Shown piece after piece: positions 17,509-26,943 of a stretch of 64,000 bases of DNA. The stretch's first letter is position 1. Each line of letters begins with the position of its first letter. The stretch is from contig CP065161.1 in the NCBI GenBank assembly GCA_015693905.1, positions 2,215,001 to 2,279,000 on the forward strand. The letters run 5' to 3'. The position numbers were made by a program, and so were the translations under genes. Under the pieces are notes generated by a model that worked only from the letters and a program-made list of their open reading frames with translations, was not told where the DNA came from and did no database searches. Source of the stretch: Rhodobacterales bacterium HKCCA1288 (GTDB lineage: Bacteria; Pseudomonadota; Alphaproteobacteria; Rhodobacterales; Rhodobacteraceae).

Positions 17509-18206
17509 GTGCGCGATCCTTTTTGCGGGCGTGTTTCTGAGACGACCCGACCATCACGCAAGGTGACCATGCGGTCACATTTTGCGGCCAGTTCCGAAGA
17601 ATGGGTGACGAGGATCAGCGTAGCCCCGTGACGGGTTTGCAGATCCATCAGAAGGTCCATGATCTGCGCTCCATTGGTTGCGTCCAAATTCCCTGTCGGT
17701 TCATCCGCCAACAAGATCGAGGGGCGCGGTGCTGCCGCACGGGCCAAGGCCACGCGCTGTTGTTCACCGCCTGACATTTGCGCAGGATAATGCCCCGCGC
17801 GATGCGCAAGGCCAACCGAAGCCAGTTCCGCCTCGGCCCGATCAAACGCATCGGCCACCCCTGCCAATTCAAGGGGCGTTGCAACATTCTCCAGCGCGGT
17901 CATGGTTGGGATCAGGTGAAAAGATTGAAAAACAACGCCCATATGGTTGCGGCGAAACCGCGCTAAGGCATCTTCATCCATACGTCCCAAATCATGATCA
18001 AGCGCACGCACTGTGCCCGATGTGGGGCGCTCTAATCCACCCATCAACATTAAGAGCGAGGACTTGCCCGAACCCGATGGCCCAACGAGGCTGACGCTTT
18101 CCCCTTTGCTTATCGCCAAAGACACCCCATGTAGGATATCGACAGGGCCCGCATTGCCCATCAAGGACAGACCCGCGTCTTCAAGCGAAAGGATGGTTTC
18201 AGCCAT
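17505..18206 (-). CDS. ybbA: ABC transporter ATP-binding protein, YbbA/LolD family
   Basis: A 233-residue ATPase: Walker A GPSGSGKSS, Q-loop VVFQSFHLIPTMTALENV, signature MSGGEQQRVALARA, Walker B ILLADEPTGNLD and H-loop VTHSSE, typical of the MacB/LolD/YbbA group. I place the start at the ATG at 18206 (MAETILSLEDAG). A longer open frame upstream overlaps the divergent esterase gene and has no family character. That start overlaps the divergent esterase ATG in the tetranucleotide CATG. YbbP is encoded directly downstream. Confidence 0.92.
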   Translation of the reverse strand: MAETILSLEDAGLSLMGNAGPVDILHGVSLAISKGESVSLVGPSGSGKSSLLMLMGGLERPTSGTVRALDHDLGRMDEDALARFRRNHMGVVFQSFHLIPTMTALENVATPLELAGVADAFDRAEAELASVGLAHRAGHYPAQMSGGEQQRVALARAAAPRPSILLADEPTGNLDATNGAQIMDLLMDLQTRHGATLILVTHSSELAAKCDRMVTLRDGRVVSETRPQKGSRT

Positions 18207-18927
18207 GTTCAATAACCCCGCATACTTGGTTGCATCTCGATATGGGGTTTTGCCGCGCTGCGGCAAGGGGCGGCCTGTCTGGGCGGCGCTCTTTGGCGTG
18301 CTGCTGATGCTGCTGCCACAGACGGGGGCCGCACAGGTGCAGGTCGTTGCCTTGGGCGACAGTCTGACCCAAGGATACGGCTTGCCCCAAGGCGAAGGTT
18401 TTGTGCCGCAGCTGCAAAATTGGATCAATGAGCAAGGTCTTGATGCACAAGTCGTCAATGCGGGTGTCTCGGGTGACACGACCGCAGGGGGGCTGTCTCG
18501 GATTGACTGGACGCTGACCCCTGATGTGGATGCCGTGATCGTGGCATTGGGGGGGAATGACCTGTTGCGTGGGATTCCACCTGCAACTAGCCGCGCCAAC
18601 CTTGAGGCAATTTTGCAGAAAATATCTGCGCGCAATTTGCCGGTTCTTTTGGTGGGCTTGCCCGCGCCCAATAATTACGGCCCCGCATTTAAGGCTGAAT
18701 TTGACGCGATTTACCCCGATCTCGCGGCCCAATATGAGACTAGTCTTGTGCTTGATTTTCTTGGGCCTATTGCCGCGGCCGCAGAAAGTAACCGCCAAGA
18801 GGCATTGAGCGATTTGATGCAGCCCGATGGCATTCACCCTAATGCCAAGGGCGTGGCTTTGGTGGTCGAGGCACTTGGCCCTGAGGTTGCAAACCTTATT
18901 GCCCGCGCCGAGGCAGGCGGGTCATGA
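18205..18927 (+). CDS. tesA: TesA-type arylesterase/lysophospholipase (SGNH hydrolase), secreted
   Basis: A 240-residue GDSL/SGNH hydrolase. The block-I motif ALGDSLTQGYGL supplies the catalytic serine, GGNDLL the block-III asparagine, and DGIHPNAKG the aspartate and histidine. The N terminus has a basic stretch, a hydrophobic core (VWAALFGVLLMLLP) and an AAQ cleavage site, so the mature enzyme is periplasmic. I use the ATG at 18205, which gives a long n-region; no better ATG lies before the signal core. The gene is divergent from ybbA, with start codons overlapping, the same pairing as in E. coli. It overlaps the amidase gene by four bases. Confidence 0.88.
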   Translation: MFNNPAYLVASRYGVLPRCGKGRPVWAALFGVLLMLLPQTGAAQVQVVALGDSLTQGYGLPQGEGFVPQLQNWINEQGLDAQVVNAGVSGDTTAGGLSRIDWTLTPDVDAVIVALGGNDLLRGIPPATSRANLEAILQKISARNLPVLLVGLPAPNNYGPAFKAEFDAIYPDLAAQYETSLVLDFLGPIAAAAESNRQEALSDLMQPDGIHPNAKGVALVVEALGPEVANLIARAEAGGS

Positions 18928-19805
18928 GCGAGGCTGCCGATCATCTGCGTGTGGCTCTTGGGCAGATGTGTTCTGCCACGACCCACGCCCCAAATATCGC
19001 CGTGATGCAAGAGTTTGCACGCGATGCGGCGGCAGCGGGCGCAGATCTTTTATGTCTGCCTGAAGTGGCGGGTTTGATGTGCCGCGATCGTGAGAAAGCT
19101 TTGGCACAGGTCAAGACCGCTTCGGAAGATCCGTTTCTGGATGCCGCGCGCAATGCGGCGCGCAGGCACAACCTTTGGATCCAAGCAGGCACAACACCGA
19201 TCCGACCTGAAGGCGCAGAAAAATTCCGTAATCACGCTGTTTTGATCGCGCCTGATGGGGATGTGGTCGCGGCCTATGATAAAATTCATCTGTTTGATAT
19301 CGCACTGGACGGGCAGGCCCCAATTGGAGAGTCGAGCCGATTTGACGCGGGGGATCAGGCGGTGTTGGTCGACACCCCTTGGGGCGCGTGGGGGATGAGC
19401 GTGTGTTATGATCTCCGCTTTGCCCATCTCTTTCGCGACTATGCCAAGGCCGGCGCGCGCATGATCTTTGTGCCATCGGCCTTTACGGTGACCACGGGCC
19501 AAGCTCATTGGGAGGTTCTGCTGCGTGCCCGTGCCATTGAGACGGGCAGTTTTATCGTAGCCGCCGCTCAATCAGGCAGCCATGAAGATGGGCGCAGCAC
19601 CTATGGTCATTCGATGATTGTCGCGCCATGGGGCGAGATTTTGTTGGATGCAGGCACGGCAGTGCCCGCCTTACATATCTGCGATTTGGATTTGAGTCGT
19701 GCGGATCACGCGCGGGCACAAATTCCGAACCTGTCCAATGAAAGACCCTATCAGCTATCGCGAAAGGATGCGCGCACCAAAGCGCGCAATCCCAACGAAA
19801 GATAG
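18924..19805 (+). CDS. Carbon-nitrogen hydrolase (Nit1-like amidase)
   Basis: A 293-residue nitrilase-superfamily protein with the catalytic triad visible: glutamate in LLCLPEVAG, lysine in YDKIHLFD, and cysteine in VCYDLRF. The YDKIHLFD and CYDLRFAHLFRDYA motifs match the Nit1/deaminated-glutathione amidase branch, which repairs deaminated glutathione to alpha-ketoglutarate and cysteinylglycine. Its ATG overlaps the esterase stop by four bases. The exact substrate is inferred from the branch; another small omega-amide is possible. Confidence 0.88.
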   Translation: MSEAADHLRVALGQMCSATTHAPNIAVMQEFARDAAAAGADLLCLPEVAGLMCRDREKALAQVKTASEDPFLDAARNAARRHNLWIQAGTTPIRPEGAEKFRNHAVLIAPDGDVVAAYDKIHLFDIALDGQAPIGESSRFDAGDQAVLVDTPWGAWGMSVCYDLRFAHLFRDYAKAGARMIFVPSAFTVTTGQAHWEVLLRARAIETGSFIVAAAQSGSHEDGRSTYGHSMIVAPWGEILLDAGTAVPALHICDLDLSRADHARAQIPNLSNERPYQLSRKDARTKARNPNER

Positions 19806-19944
19806 GTGTGTCTACCGCTAAGATGGCGTGACCTGCTCTCGTCCTTCTTGGGGCGTTGGGATAAATTAAACCTATCGAAAGCGTGGATGTCTTTGCGATG
19901 GATGACGCGGCTTTTGCCAAAGGGGACGGATGGTTTTTGAGTAA

Positions 19945-20148
19945 GTCTGTCCAGATTGTTGTTGTCGTGAATTCTTTCTGTGGCAATGCGCTGAGGGCGG
20001 CATCGTCAAACGTGAAAGGGTTTTCTGCCTCTGGTTTAACCACCAGCAACGCATCATTTGCCAAAGCGCTTTGGGTAGCGGCGCTTAAAAATGCGCCACA
20101 AAGCATCAGCCTTGCTGCGCCGCGAAAACTTGCGCGGTTTATCATCAT
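19945..20148 (-). pseudogene. Truncated molybdopterin-oxidoreductase-like secreted protein (N-terminal remnant)
   Basis: The minus strand from 20148 encodes a clear signal peptide (LMLCGAFLSAATQSALAND) and then FTFDDAALSALPQKEF with TTTTIWTD. This opening is typical of small SUOX-fold molybdopterin-binding proteins found beside histidine kinase/LuxR pairs in Rhodobacteraceae. Such proteins are about 160 residues; here the similarity stops at residue 68. The frame then runs on as unrelated sequence into the amidase gene. A deletion probably removed the rest, and perhaps a partner kinase. Confidence 0.55.
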
Positions 20149-20409
20149 CGTCTCAATCCCAGTTTAGCTTGCATGAATCTATAGCATGACGGTTGTCTTT
20201 TTTATGGTATCGAAAGATAGTTATGCCTATCTATCGTTTATAATTTTTCGAGTAAGTATGCTGTGCTGCGAAAGGCTGGCATATTTTTTGAATAAGTAGT
20301 CATATAGTATAACTCTATATGATCTTTGTGTATTTAGTTTCGAGGTCGCAGGCGTTGGACAAGGCAAAGTGATCTTGAATATGTGGACGTATCTATTGGG
20401 AGATTGTGA

Positions 20410-21051
20410 ATGTCCGAGGGGAATGGGAACGCTGCTGCTGCCCTTCAGGTTTTAATTGCCGATGATCACCGCCTCTTGGGTGAGGCAGTCGCAAACCTTC
20501 TGAAAACGGGGGCGGGCTATGGTGTGAAAACCGCTGAAACCTACGACAGCACCCTCAGTGCACTTGCCGAGGCGCAATATGATATTGTGCTGCTTGACCT
20601 GAAAATGCCGGGCATGGTGGGTTTGGCCTCTGTGCGCACAGTGATCGAAAAAGCGGGCGCAGGGAAAGTTGTTCTTTTCACTGGCCAAGTGGATCGCCAT
20701 TTCTTGAATTCTGCGCTTGAGCTGGGGGTCAAGGGATTGATCCCGAAAACTATGCCGCTGCAATCATTGGTATCAGTCATTCAACTGATCGAGTCGGGTC
20801 AAGTTTTTGTGCCTATGCAAGAAACGGGCGCGGCGCTGCCCTCAGCGGGTCAAAGCGATGTGCCCCTGACGGAAAAAGAATTTTTCGTGCTGCGTTTGGC
20901 GGCAGATGGTCTAACCAATAAGGAAATTGCCCGCGATATGGGCACGACTGAGGTGACGGTGAAGATGCATATGCGTTCAGTTTGTAAGAAACTGGGCGCG
21001 CGCAATCGGGCGCATGCCGCAATCATCAGCCGCGAGCGCGCCATTTTGTGA
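20410..21051 (+). CDS. Response regulator with LuxR-type DNA-binding domain (orphan)
   Basis: A 213-residue NarL/FixJ-family regulator. The receiver has the acidic pair ADDH (residues 17-20), phospho-acceptor D63 in LLDLKMPG, the switch threonine in LFTGQ and the lysine in IPKT. The C-terminal LuxR HTH follows (LTEKEFFVLRLAADGLTNKEIA). No histidine kinase is in the window. Upstream on the other strand lies only the truncated molybdopterin-protein remnant, usually part of a three-gene set with kinase and regulator, so the kinase may have been lost. About 260 bp of AT-rich sequence upstream probably holds the promoter. Confidence 0.92.
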   Translation: MSEGNGNAAAALQVLIADDHRLLGEAVANLLKTGAGYGVKTAETYDSTLSALAEAQYDIVLLDLKMPGMVGLASVRTVIEKAGAGKVVLFTGQVDRHFLNSALELGVKGLIPKTMPLQSLVSVIQLIESGQVFVPMQETGAALPSAGQSDVPLTEKEFFVLRLAADGLTNKEIARDMGTTEVTVKMHMRSVCKKLGARNRAHAAIISRERAIL

Positions 21052-21085
21052 CCTGTCGGGTGTAGCGGTCAGTTTTTGGAAGAAT

Positions 21086-21160
21086 TGGCTGGGGTGGTAG
21101 GATTCGAACCTACGGTACGCGGTACCAAAAACCGTTGCCTTACCACTTGGCTACACCCCA
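21086..21160 (-). tRNA. tRNA-Gln (anticodon UUG)
   Basis: On the minus strand a 75-nt cloverleaf including an encoded CCA: acceptor arms TGGGGTG/CACCCCA, D stem GCC/GGC, anticodon loop TTTTGGT giving UUG, and a T arm with GGTTCGAATCC. The anticodon stem has one A-C mismatch at its outer pair. It lies between the LuxR gene and the phosphohexomutase. Confidence 0.95.
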
Positions 21161-21240
21161 ACCGTGACGCGCTAGTTACTTTGCGCGGGTCGCAGGATCA
21201 AGACCCTTGTGCGAAAAATCTTTGGTTTATTTTCGTGGTC

Positions 21241-22737
21241 TCAAATCGTTTGATCATAGGCCCCGACATCGGGTTCTGTTCGAATGATCGCGTCTAGGTC
21301 TTGGAAGATTGCGCGCATTTCTGCTTCGCTGGCGGGACTTTCGCAGACAACCACCAAATTCGGCGTGTTGGATGAGGCGCGCACAAGGCCCCATCCGCCA
21401 TTTTCCAACATCACCCGCGCGCCATTTACCGTGACAACATCCACGATTTTCTGCCCGCCCAGTGAGCCGCCTTGACCCTGTAAAGCCACGAGTTTTTCCA
21501 CCAACCGAGCGAGAACATCGTATTTTATCGTGTCCGCGCAATAGGGTGACATGGTCGGGGTGGCGTAGGTTTGGGGCAAAGCGCGGCGCAGATCCGCCAT
21601 AGAGGCGTCAGGGTTGCGATCCATCAATTTACAGATTTCTACCGCAACGCGCATGCCGCAATCATAGCCACGCCCCAGAGGCGGCGCGAAGAAATAGTGG
21701 CCCGATTTTTCGAACCCCGCGAGTGCGCCCAATTCATGCACGCGGCGTTTCATATGGCTGTGGCCGGTTTTCCAATAATCCGCCCGCGCGCCAAGCGCCC
21801 GCAATTCAGGATCAGAGGCATAAAGCCCCGTAGATTTCACATCCGCTACGAAAATCGCGCCCTTGTGATGTTTGGCCAGATCGCGGGCCAAGATCACGCC
21901 CATCTTATCGGCGAAAATTTCTTCACCTTCATTGTCGGCCACGCCGCAACGATCGCCGTCCCCGTCAAACCCAAGCGCAAAATCAGCGCCGCTTTCACGC
22001 ACAGTGTCGGCCATGTCATGCAACATTTCCATCGCTTCGGGGTTTGGGTTGTAATGTGGGAATGTGTAATCAAGCGCATTATGTGATGCGACCACCTCGA
22101 CCCCCATGCGCGCGAATAACTCAGGGGCAAAGGCCGAAGCCGTGCCATTGCCCGTGGCGCAGACCACGCGCAGCTTGCGGGTCATTTTGAAATCGCCAAC
22201 GAGATCATCCAAATAGGCCTCTTTGACCCCATCGACAAACTCATACGCGCCGCCCGTGCGCGCCACACCCGCGCCGCCCAAAACGATATCGCGCAAACGC
22301 GCCATCTCGACTGGGCCATGGGTGAGGGGCTTTTCAAATCCCATTTTCACCCCTGTCCATCCATTGGGGTTATGGCTGGCTGTCACCATGGCCACGGCTG
22401 GCGCATCAAGGTGAAATTGCGCGAAATAGGCCATCGGGCTGAGGGCGGGGCCGATATCCCGCACCTTGATCCCCGCCTGCATCAAACCCAAGATCAGCGC
22501 GTTTTTAACCGAGAGCGAATAGTCGCGGTAATCATTGGCGACCACGATCTCAGGGCGGATGCCCGCCTCATGCATTTGTGTGCCAAGCCCTAGACCCAAG
22601 GCAGTAACGCCTGGCAGGTTGATCTCTTCGGGAAAACGCCAGCGTGCATCATATTCGCGAAACCCGGTCGGTTTAATCATGGGATCGCGCAAAAAGGCCC
22701 ATGTATTCGGGGTGACCTCGGCGAGGGGTTTTGTCAT
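21241..22737 (-). CDS. Phosphomannomutase/phosphoglucomutase family protein
   Basis: A 498-residue alpha-D-phosphohexomutase. The phosphoserine loop reads VTASHNPNGWTG, the metal loop GFDGDGDRCGVAD, and a sugar-binding region and C-terminal phosphate loop (LVRASSNTPNLVV) are present. These enzymes interconvert hexose 1- and 6-phosphates and feed nucleotide-sugar synthesis. It is the last gene of a minus-strand run kpsT-kpsE-kdsA, 24 bp after kdsA, so its product likely supplies capsule or lipopolysaccharide sugars. Mannose versus glucose preference cannot be told from sequence. Confidence 0.92.
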   Translation of the reverse strand: MTKPLAEVTPNTWAFLRDPMIKPTGFREYDARWRFPEEINLPGVTALGLGLGTQMHEAGIRPEIVVANDYRDYSLSVKNALILGLMQAGIKVRDIGPALSPMAYFAQFHLDAPAVAMVTASHNPNGWTGVKMGFEKPLTHGPVEMARLRDIVLGGAGVARTGGAYEFVDGVKEAYLDDLVGDFKMTRKLRVVCATGNGTASAFAPELFARMGVEVVASHNALDYTFPHYNPNPEAMEMLHDMADTVRESGADFALGFDGDGDRCGVADNEGEEIFADKMGVILARDLAKHHKGAIFVADVKSTGLYASDPELRALGARADYWKTGHSHMKRRVHELGALAGFEKSGHYFFAPPLGRGYDCGMRVAVEICKLMDRNPDASMADLRRALPQTYATPTMSPYCADTIKYDVLARLVEKLVALQGQGGSLGGQKIVDVVTVNGARVMLENGGWGLVRASSNTPNLVVVCESPASEAEMRAIFQDLDAIIRTEPDVGAYDQTI

Positions 22738-22761
22738 GACGAATACCTTATTGGGCTTGGG

Positions 22762-23595
22762 TTAAATGCGGATTGGGTTGGCTTTGGCCAATTGGTCAAG
22801 CTGCATCAACATTTCAATTAATGCGGGCATATCCGACAGTCGGATCATATTGGGGCCATCGCAAGGGGCGTTGTCGGGGTCTTGGTGCGTCTCGGTAAAG
22901 ACCGCGGCCACACCAACCGCCACGGCGGCACGGGCCAAAACTGGGGCGAATTCGCGCTGCCCGCCTGATGCGCCACCCAAACCCCCAGGTTGTGCCACAG
23001 CGTGGGTTGCATCCATTACAACGGGGCAGCCCGTTTTTGCCATCTCGGGCAGAGACTGCATATCAACCACGAGGCGGTTATAGCCGAAACTGACCCCGCG
23101 CTCGGTGAGCAGGATCCGATCATTGCCCGTGCTTTCGATTTTGGCGACCACATTGGGAATATCCCACGGGGCAAGAAACTGTCCCTTTTTGACGTTGATC
23201 ACGGCACCCGTCCTTCCCGCCGCTAGCAAAAGGGCGGTTTGGCGGCACAGAAAAGCAGGGATCTGGAGAACATCCACCACCTCGGCCACGGGGGCGCATT
23301 GCTCTTTTTCGTGAATATCGGTCAGAACAGGCACGCCAAGCGTGGATTTAACAGATGCTAAAACCTCAAGGCCTTTATCCAAACCCAAGGGGGGCGCGGC
23401 ATTGAGTGAGGTGCGATTGGCCTTATCAAAGCTGCCCTTGAAAATATACTGCGCGCCTGCCTTTTCGCAGGCCTCTTTTAGGATACCTGCAATCATCTGC
23501 GCATGGTCTGCGCTTTCCAATTGGCAAGGCCCCGCAATAAGCGTGAGCGGGCGGTCGTTGCCGACCGTCAGATTTCCGATTTGCACGTCTCTCAT
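22762..23595 (-). CDS. kdsA: 3-deoxy-8-phosphooctulonate synthase (Kdo-8-phosphate synthase)
   Basis: A 277-residue KdsA joining phosphoenolpyruvate and arabinose 5-phosphate to Kdo 8-phosphate. Family segments include LIAGPCQLES near the start, FKGSFDKANRTS, GVPVLTDIHE, QTALLLAAG and MDATHAVAQPGG. It starts 5 bp after the kpsE reading frame. Kdo is needed for lipid A core and also for the lipid linker of ABC-exported capsules, so its place in a kps-type operon fits a capsule role; it may be the only kdsA, which I cannot judge here. Confidence 0.96.
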   Translation of the reverse strand: MRDVQIGNLTVGNDRPLTLIAGPCQLESADHAQMIAGILKEACEKAGAQYIFKGSFDKANRTSLNAAPPLGLDKGLEVLASVKSTLGVPVLTDIHEKEQCAPVAEVVDVLQIPAFLCRQTALLLAAGRTGAVINVKKGQFLAPWDIPNVVAKIESTGNDRILLTERGVSFGYNRLVVDMQSLPEMAKTGCPVVMDATHAVAQPGGLGGASGGQREFAPVLARAAVAVGVAAVFTETHQDPDNAPCDGPNMIRLSDMPALIEMLMQLDQLAKANPIRI

Positions 23596-23600
23596 AGTTT

Positions 23601-25244
23601 TTACGCCGATACCTGTTCGCGAAGAATGGATGCTGTCATTGATATCAACAGGTAGATGCCCGAAAACACAAGGAAGGCAAGCAATGTATTTTCAAAACTG
23701 CGCGGATAGGCCGCCTCGTCAGGGGCGATAGGAAAGACCCCGATAGAGAGGTAAAGCGTTTGGCGATTGGCCTCGATCCGTGCGCCCTCCATCTGTTGCA
23801 GAGCTTGGCTGAGCATTTGTTGGCGTGTTTCTAAATCGGTCTAAGCCACCATCAATTCCGACTGCACCCGTGCAAGTGAGGTTTCGCCTGTATCCGTATC
23901 GGTCAGGCCACTGCGCAGGCTTTCGATTAAGGTTTCAAGGCTTGCAATATTGCGTTCAGCCACCTCAACACGGGTCGAGTTGGGGCGAGGGTTCGATAAC
24001 AGTTCACTCAAGCGCAGTCTTTCTTCCTGCAATTGCAGCTCGAAATTCGAGATCTGCTGGAACACGGTTGCAACCTCGCGATCAGCTGACAAAATCCCGC
24101 GCCGTTCTTGCAATTCGATCACGCGTTGACGCGCGGACATCATATTAGCCTCGGCTTCTTCATAACTTTCCCGCGCGCCACGCATTTGATCTTCGCGTAA
24201 ACGTTGGCTCATTTGATCCACCCGCTCTTCAGCGTAGGTGATCAAGGCGGTTGAGAAATTCTGCGAGGTTTCAGGATCAGAGGCCAGAACCTCCATCTTG
24301 ATTAAGCCTTCGGTCGGGTCATAGCCAATGGTCAGGTGACGCAGATAGGTGTCGTATAGCTCTTCGTCACTGGCATTGGCGGGTAAACGCGTCAGTGGGT
24401 CAAGGGCGGGGTCACTGAAATGTGCGCGCAGGTTCATCTCTTCATCAAGCCGCAGCATTGCTTCGCGACTTGTCAAATAGCTTTGGACGGTGATGCTTTC
24501 TTGGACTGTAGCAAAACTTGATCCGCCAAGTAGCCCACCCAAGCCCGAGGAACTGCTTTGTGCCTCGGCCTTTTGGATCAAGAATTCGGTATTGGTGGCA
24601 TACATCGGTGTCGCCACCATGTAGAAATACCACCCCACAAGCATGGTGGGTAAGAGCACGAAAAATGCCAAACGTGCGCCAAGTAGCACCAATTTACGTT
24701 TGCGCCGCCGTGCGATTTCCATCTGCACATGGCGAATTTCGGCCAGCCGGCCCGCCTCGTCCATAGGGGCTGCAGCCGTGGGAGAGGCAGGCAGGGTTTG
24801 GCGAGTAATGCGCGCGGGCAAGTTTTGGCTTGCACCCTCCTCCGCCTCAGGGCCGCTGTTTGAAAATAGGTTGATCATCGGCGTGCGGGCAAATGGGTCA
24901 AGGCCACGTTGGCGCAGCATCCGCACCGCATCAAAATCCGAAGCGGGCTCCAGACCATGCTTCAACGCTAAGCGCCGTGCCATCCGCAACTGCCGACCTG
25001 TCAGACCTTCACGCCGTATCTCGGCCAGCGCCTCTTCGATCTGCTGCGCCTCAGAATTTGCAGGGGGCAGGGATGTGGTGCCTGCTGCATGTGCCGCTGA
25101 TCCTGGGAAAACGCGATCACCGAATCCGTCATCATTGGGGTCAAAGGGACGATCTTCGGTTGCGGCTTGATCCGTTTGATGGGGTGCAGTTCCGCCTGCA
25201 ATGCTGCCTAATCGGAATTTGCGTGCCTTAGGTGGAGTAGTCAT
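23601..25244 (-). pseudogene. kpsE: Capsule polysaccharide export inner-membrane protein (KpsE/BexC-like), interrupted by an in-frame amber codon
   Basis: The frame from 25244 (MTTPPKARKFRLGS) gives a KpsE-type protein: a proline-rich N-terminal extension, a first membrane helix (LAFFVLLPTMLVGWYFYMV), and long periplasmic coiled coils. It stops at TAG (23843-23841) after ELMVA. The same frame continues past the stop for eight codons and then 71 more, including the expected second helix (LLAFLVFSGIYLLISM) and the C-terminal tail. One base change in one codon therefore truncates a 547-residue protein to 467 and removes its second membrane anchor. I chose the start at 25244 because the upstream codons lie inside kpsT; the 17-bp overlap fits an operon. 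Loss of function is likely unless the stop is suppressed. Confidence 0.85.
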
Positions 25245-25881
25245 AAAGCGCCTTTGCCTCCTCCAAATTGTTGAAACGATAGAGCGCGCCATCGCGCAGA
25301 ACGGCGGCTTTCTGGGCAAAACGCTCTACGGTTCGCATTTGGTGTGATACGATAATGACTGTGGCTGATTTCAAACGCTCCGCGAGGATAGAGCCCGCAC
25401 GGCGGTTGAATTCCGCATCAGTGGATGAGGGCATCCCCTCGTCAATCAAGTAAATGTCAAACTCAAGCGCGAGCAGCAGCGAAAACGAAAACCGCGCCCG
25501 CATGCCCGAGGAATAAGTGCCAAGGGGCCGATCAAAATATTCACCTAGATCGCAAACCCATCGACAAAAGGCTTGAACATAGTCGGCATCAAGGCCGTAA
25601 AGATGGGCGATGTAGCGTGCGTTCTCACTGGCTGAGAGGCGCCCGACCACCCCGCCCATAAACCCAAGCGGAAAGGAAATGCGACAGCCCCGGTGAATTT
25701 CTCCTTCGTCAGGTTTTTCAAGGCCCGCCATCATGTTGATCAATGTGGTTTTCCCAGTGCCGTTTGGGGCCAGAATCCCCAAAGACTGTCCGAGATCGAC
25801 CCGAAACGAGGCGCGATCAAGGATCACCTTTCTCTGGGTGCCCGTCCAAAACGATTTGGAAACATTCACAAATTCGAGCAT
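25228..25881 (-). CDS. kpsT: Capsule polysaccharide ABC exporter, ATP-binding protein (KpsT-like)
   Basis: A 217-residue ATPase of the polysaccharide-export group: Walker A GILAPNGTGKTTLIN, the short YSSGMRARF signature typical of KpsT/Wzt rather than LSGGQ, and Walker B IYLIDEGM. It energises export of a lipid-linked capsule with a KpsM permease and KpsE. It is the first gene of the run kpsT-kpsE-kdsA-phosphohexomutase. No kpsM is in the window. Confidence 0.92.
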   Translation of the reverse strand: MLEFVNVSKSFWTGTQRKVILDRASFRVDLGQSLGILAPNGTGKTTLINMMAGLEKPDEGEIHRGCRISFPLGFMGGVVGRLSASENARYIAHLYGLDADYVQAFCRWVCDLGEYFDRPLGTYSSGMRARFSFSLLLALEFDIYLIDEGMPSSTDAEFNRRAGSILAERLKSATVIIVSHQMRTVERFAQKAAVLRDGALYRFNNLEEAKALYDYST

Positions 25882-26122
25882 TCTCAGCCCTATACTGCTT
25901 GCCTAAGCGCCGATTATTCTTCGCGCATTTTCCCATATATGACATTTATGCATGGTTTATGTCTATGAATTATGTGTGAGGTGGGGCGGGTTTGGCAATT
26001 TGTTGCAAGATTGGGTGTGATCCTGCGCCCCGCCCTTGCGCAGGCCGAGGCAGGGCAATACGGGATGGGGGAAATAATCCTGGCCTGCGCGTCTTTTGCG
26101 CAAGATGTTGGAGTGTTGATGG

Positions 26123-26914
26123 ATGACCGAAACGCCCTTGGATCATGCCCATGCGCAAATGCAAGCAGACCCTGATGCCCAGATGCCGCGAATGCGGTTC
26201 TATGACCGCCTTTTGGGGGCTGAGCTATTCGTGCTGCTTGAGCGCCCAATGGCCGCTGGGCAGGATCGGATTGAGCCAAAAATCCTGACATCTGAGGGGG
26301 TTTCCTTTGTCTTGGCCTTTGACCGCGAAGAACGGCTGTCGCAGTTCGTGGACGGGGTAGAAGCTCCCTATGCTGCGCTTACGGGGCGGGCCTTGGCGAA
26401 AATGTTGGCACCTCAGGATATTGGTCTGGGCTTGAACCTTGGGGTCGCGCCCAGCGAGATCTTGCTTGACGGCGCTGCGATGATCTGGCTGCGCGATATT
26501 GCCGAGCAGGGGCCAACATCCATAGATGCGCGCCCCGTGTCGCTGAACGCACCACGCGGCCTGCCGCAAGATGTTTTGATTGCGTTGGACGCCAAATTAG
26601 CAGGGCTGACGGGGTTGGCCGCAGGGGCCTATCTTGCCTTAGCCGATTATGCCGATGGCAGTCACAGCCATATTCTATGCTTTATCGATGCAGCGCCTGA
26701 GGCGCATGAGGCCTTGGCGCGCGCCGTTTCAGAAACGCTCCATCTGTCTGGCGTTGAGGCGGGCATGCTTGACGTGGTGTTTTTGCCGTCACATGAGGCC
26801 TTTGTTGCCAAATTGGCGAAGGTTGGCTTGCGTTTTGATCTGCCACAGGTTGAAAAGCCACGGGAACGCCCCGCGCCGGGATCGGACCCAGATAACCCAC
26901 CCAAGCTGCGATAG
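26123..26914 (+). CDS. SseB-family protein
   Basis: A 263-residue soluble protein with the SseB N-terminal pattern (RFYDRLLGAELFVLLERP, then SFVLAFDREERLSQF) and a C-terminal SseB-like half (LALADYADGSHSHILCFID). The biochemical function of SseB-like proteins outside type III secretion is not established. It reads toward MAPEG and lpdA, 29 bp before the former. Confidence 0.75.
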   Translation: MTETPLDHAHAQMQADPDAQMPRMRFYDRLLGAELFVLLERPMAAGQDRIEPKILTSEGVSFVLAFDREERLSQFVDGVEAPYAALTGRALAKMLAPQDIGLGLNLGVAPSEILLDGAAMIWLRDIAEQGPTSIDARPVSLNAPRGLPQDVLIALDAKLAGLTGLAAGAYLALADYADGSHSHILCFIDAAPEAHEALARAVSETLHLSGVEAGMLDVVFLPSHEAFVAKLAKVGLRFDLPQVEKPRERPAPGSDPDNPPKLR

Positions 26915-26943
26915 CTTGGCCCGCTGCAACGAAAGGCTTAGCC

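Noticed and set aside
17505-18671. 388-residue version of the YbbA ATPase
   Set aside because: The first 155 codons are antisense to the esterase gene; the ATPase family begins at the ATG at 18206.
19552-20148. 198-codon minus-strand frame as a complete secreted protein
   Set aside because: Only the first 68 residues resemble a known family; the remainder lies antisense to the amidase gene, so I treat it as a truncated remnant.
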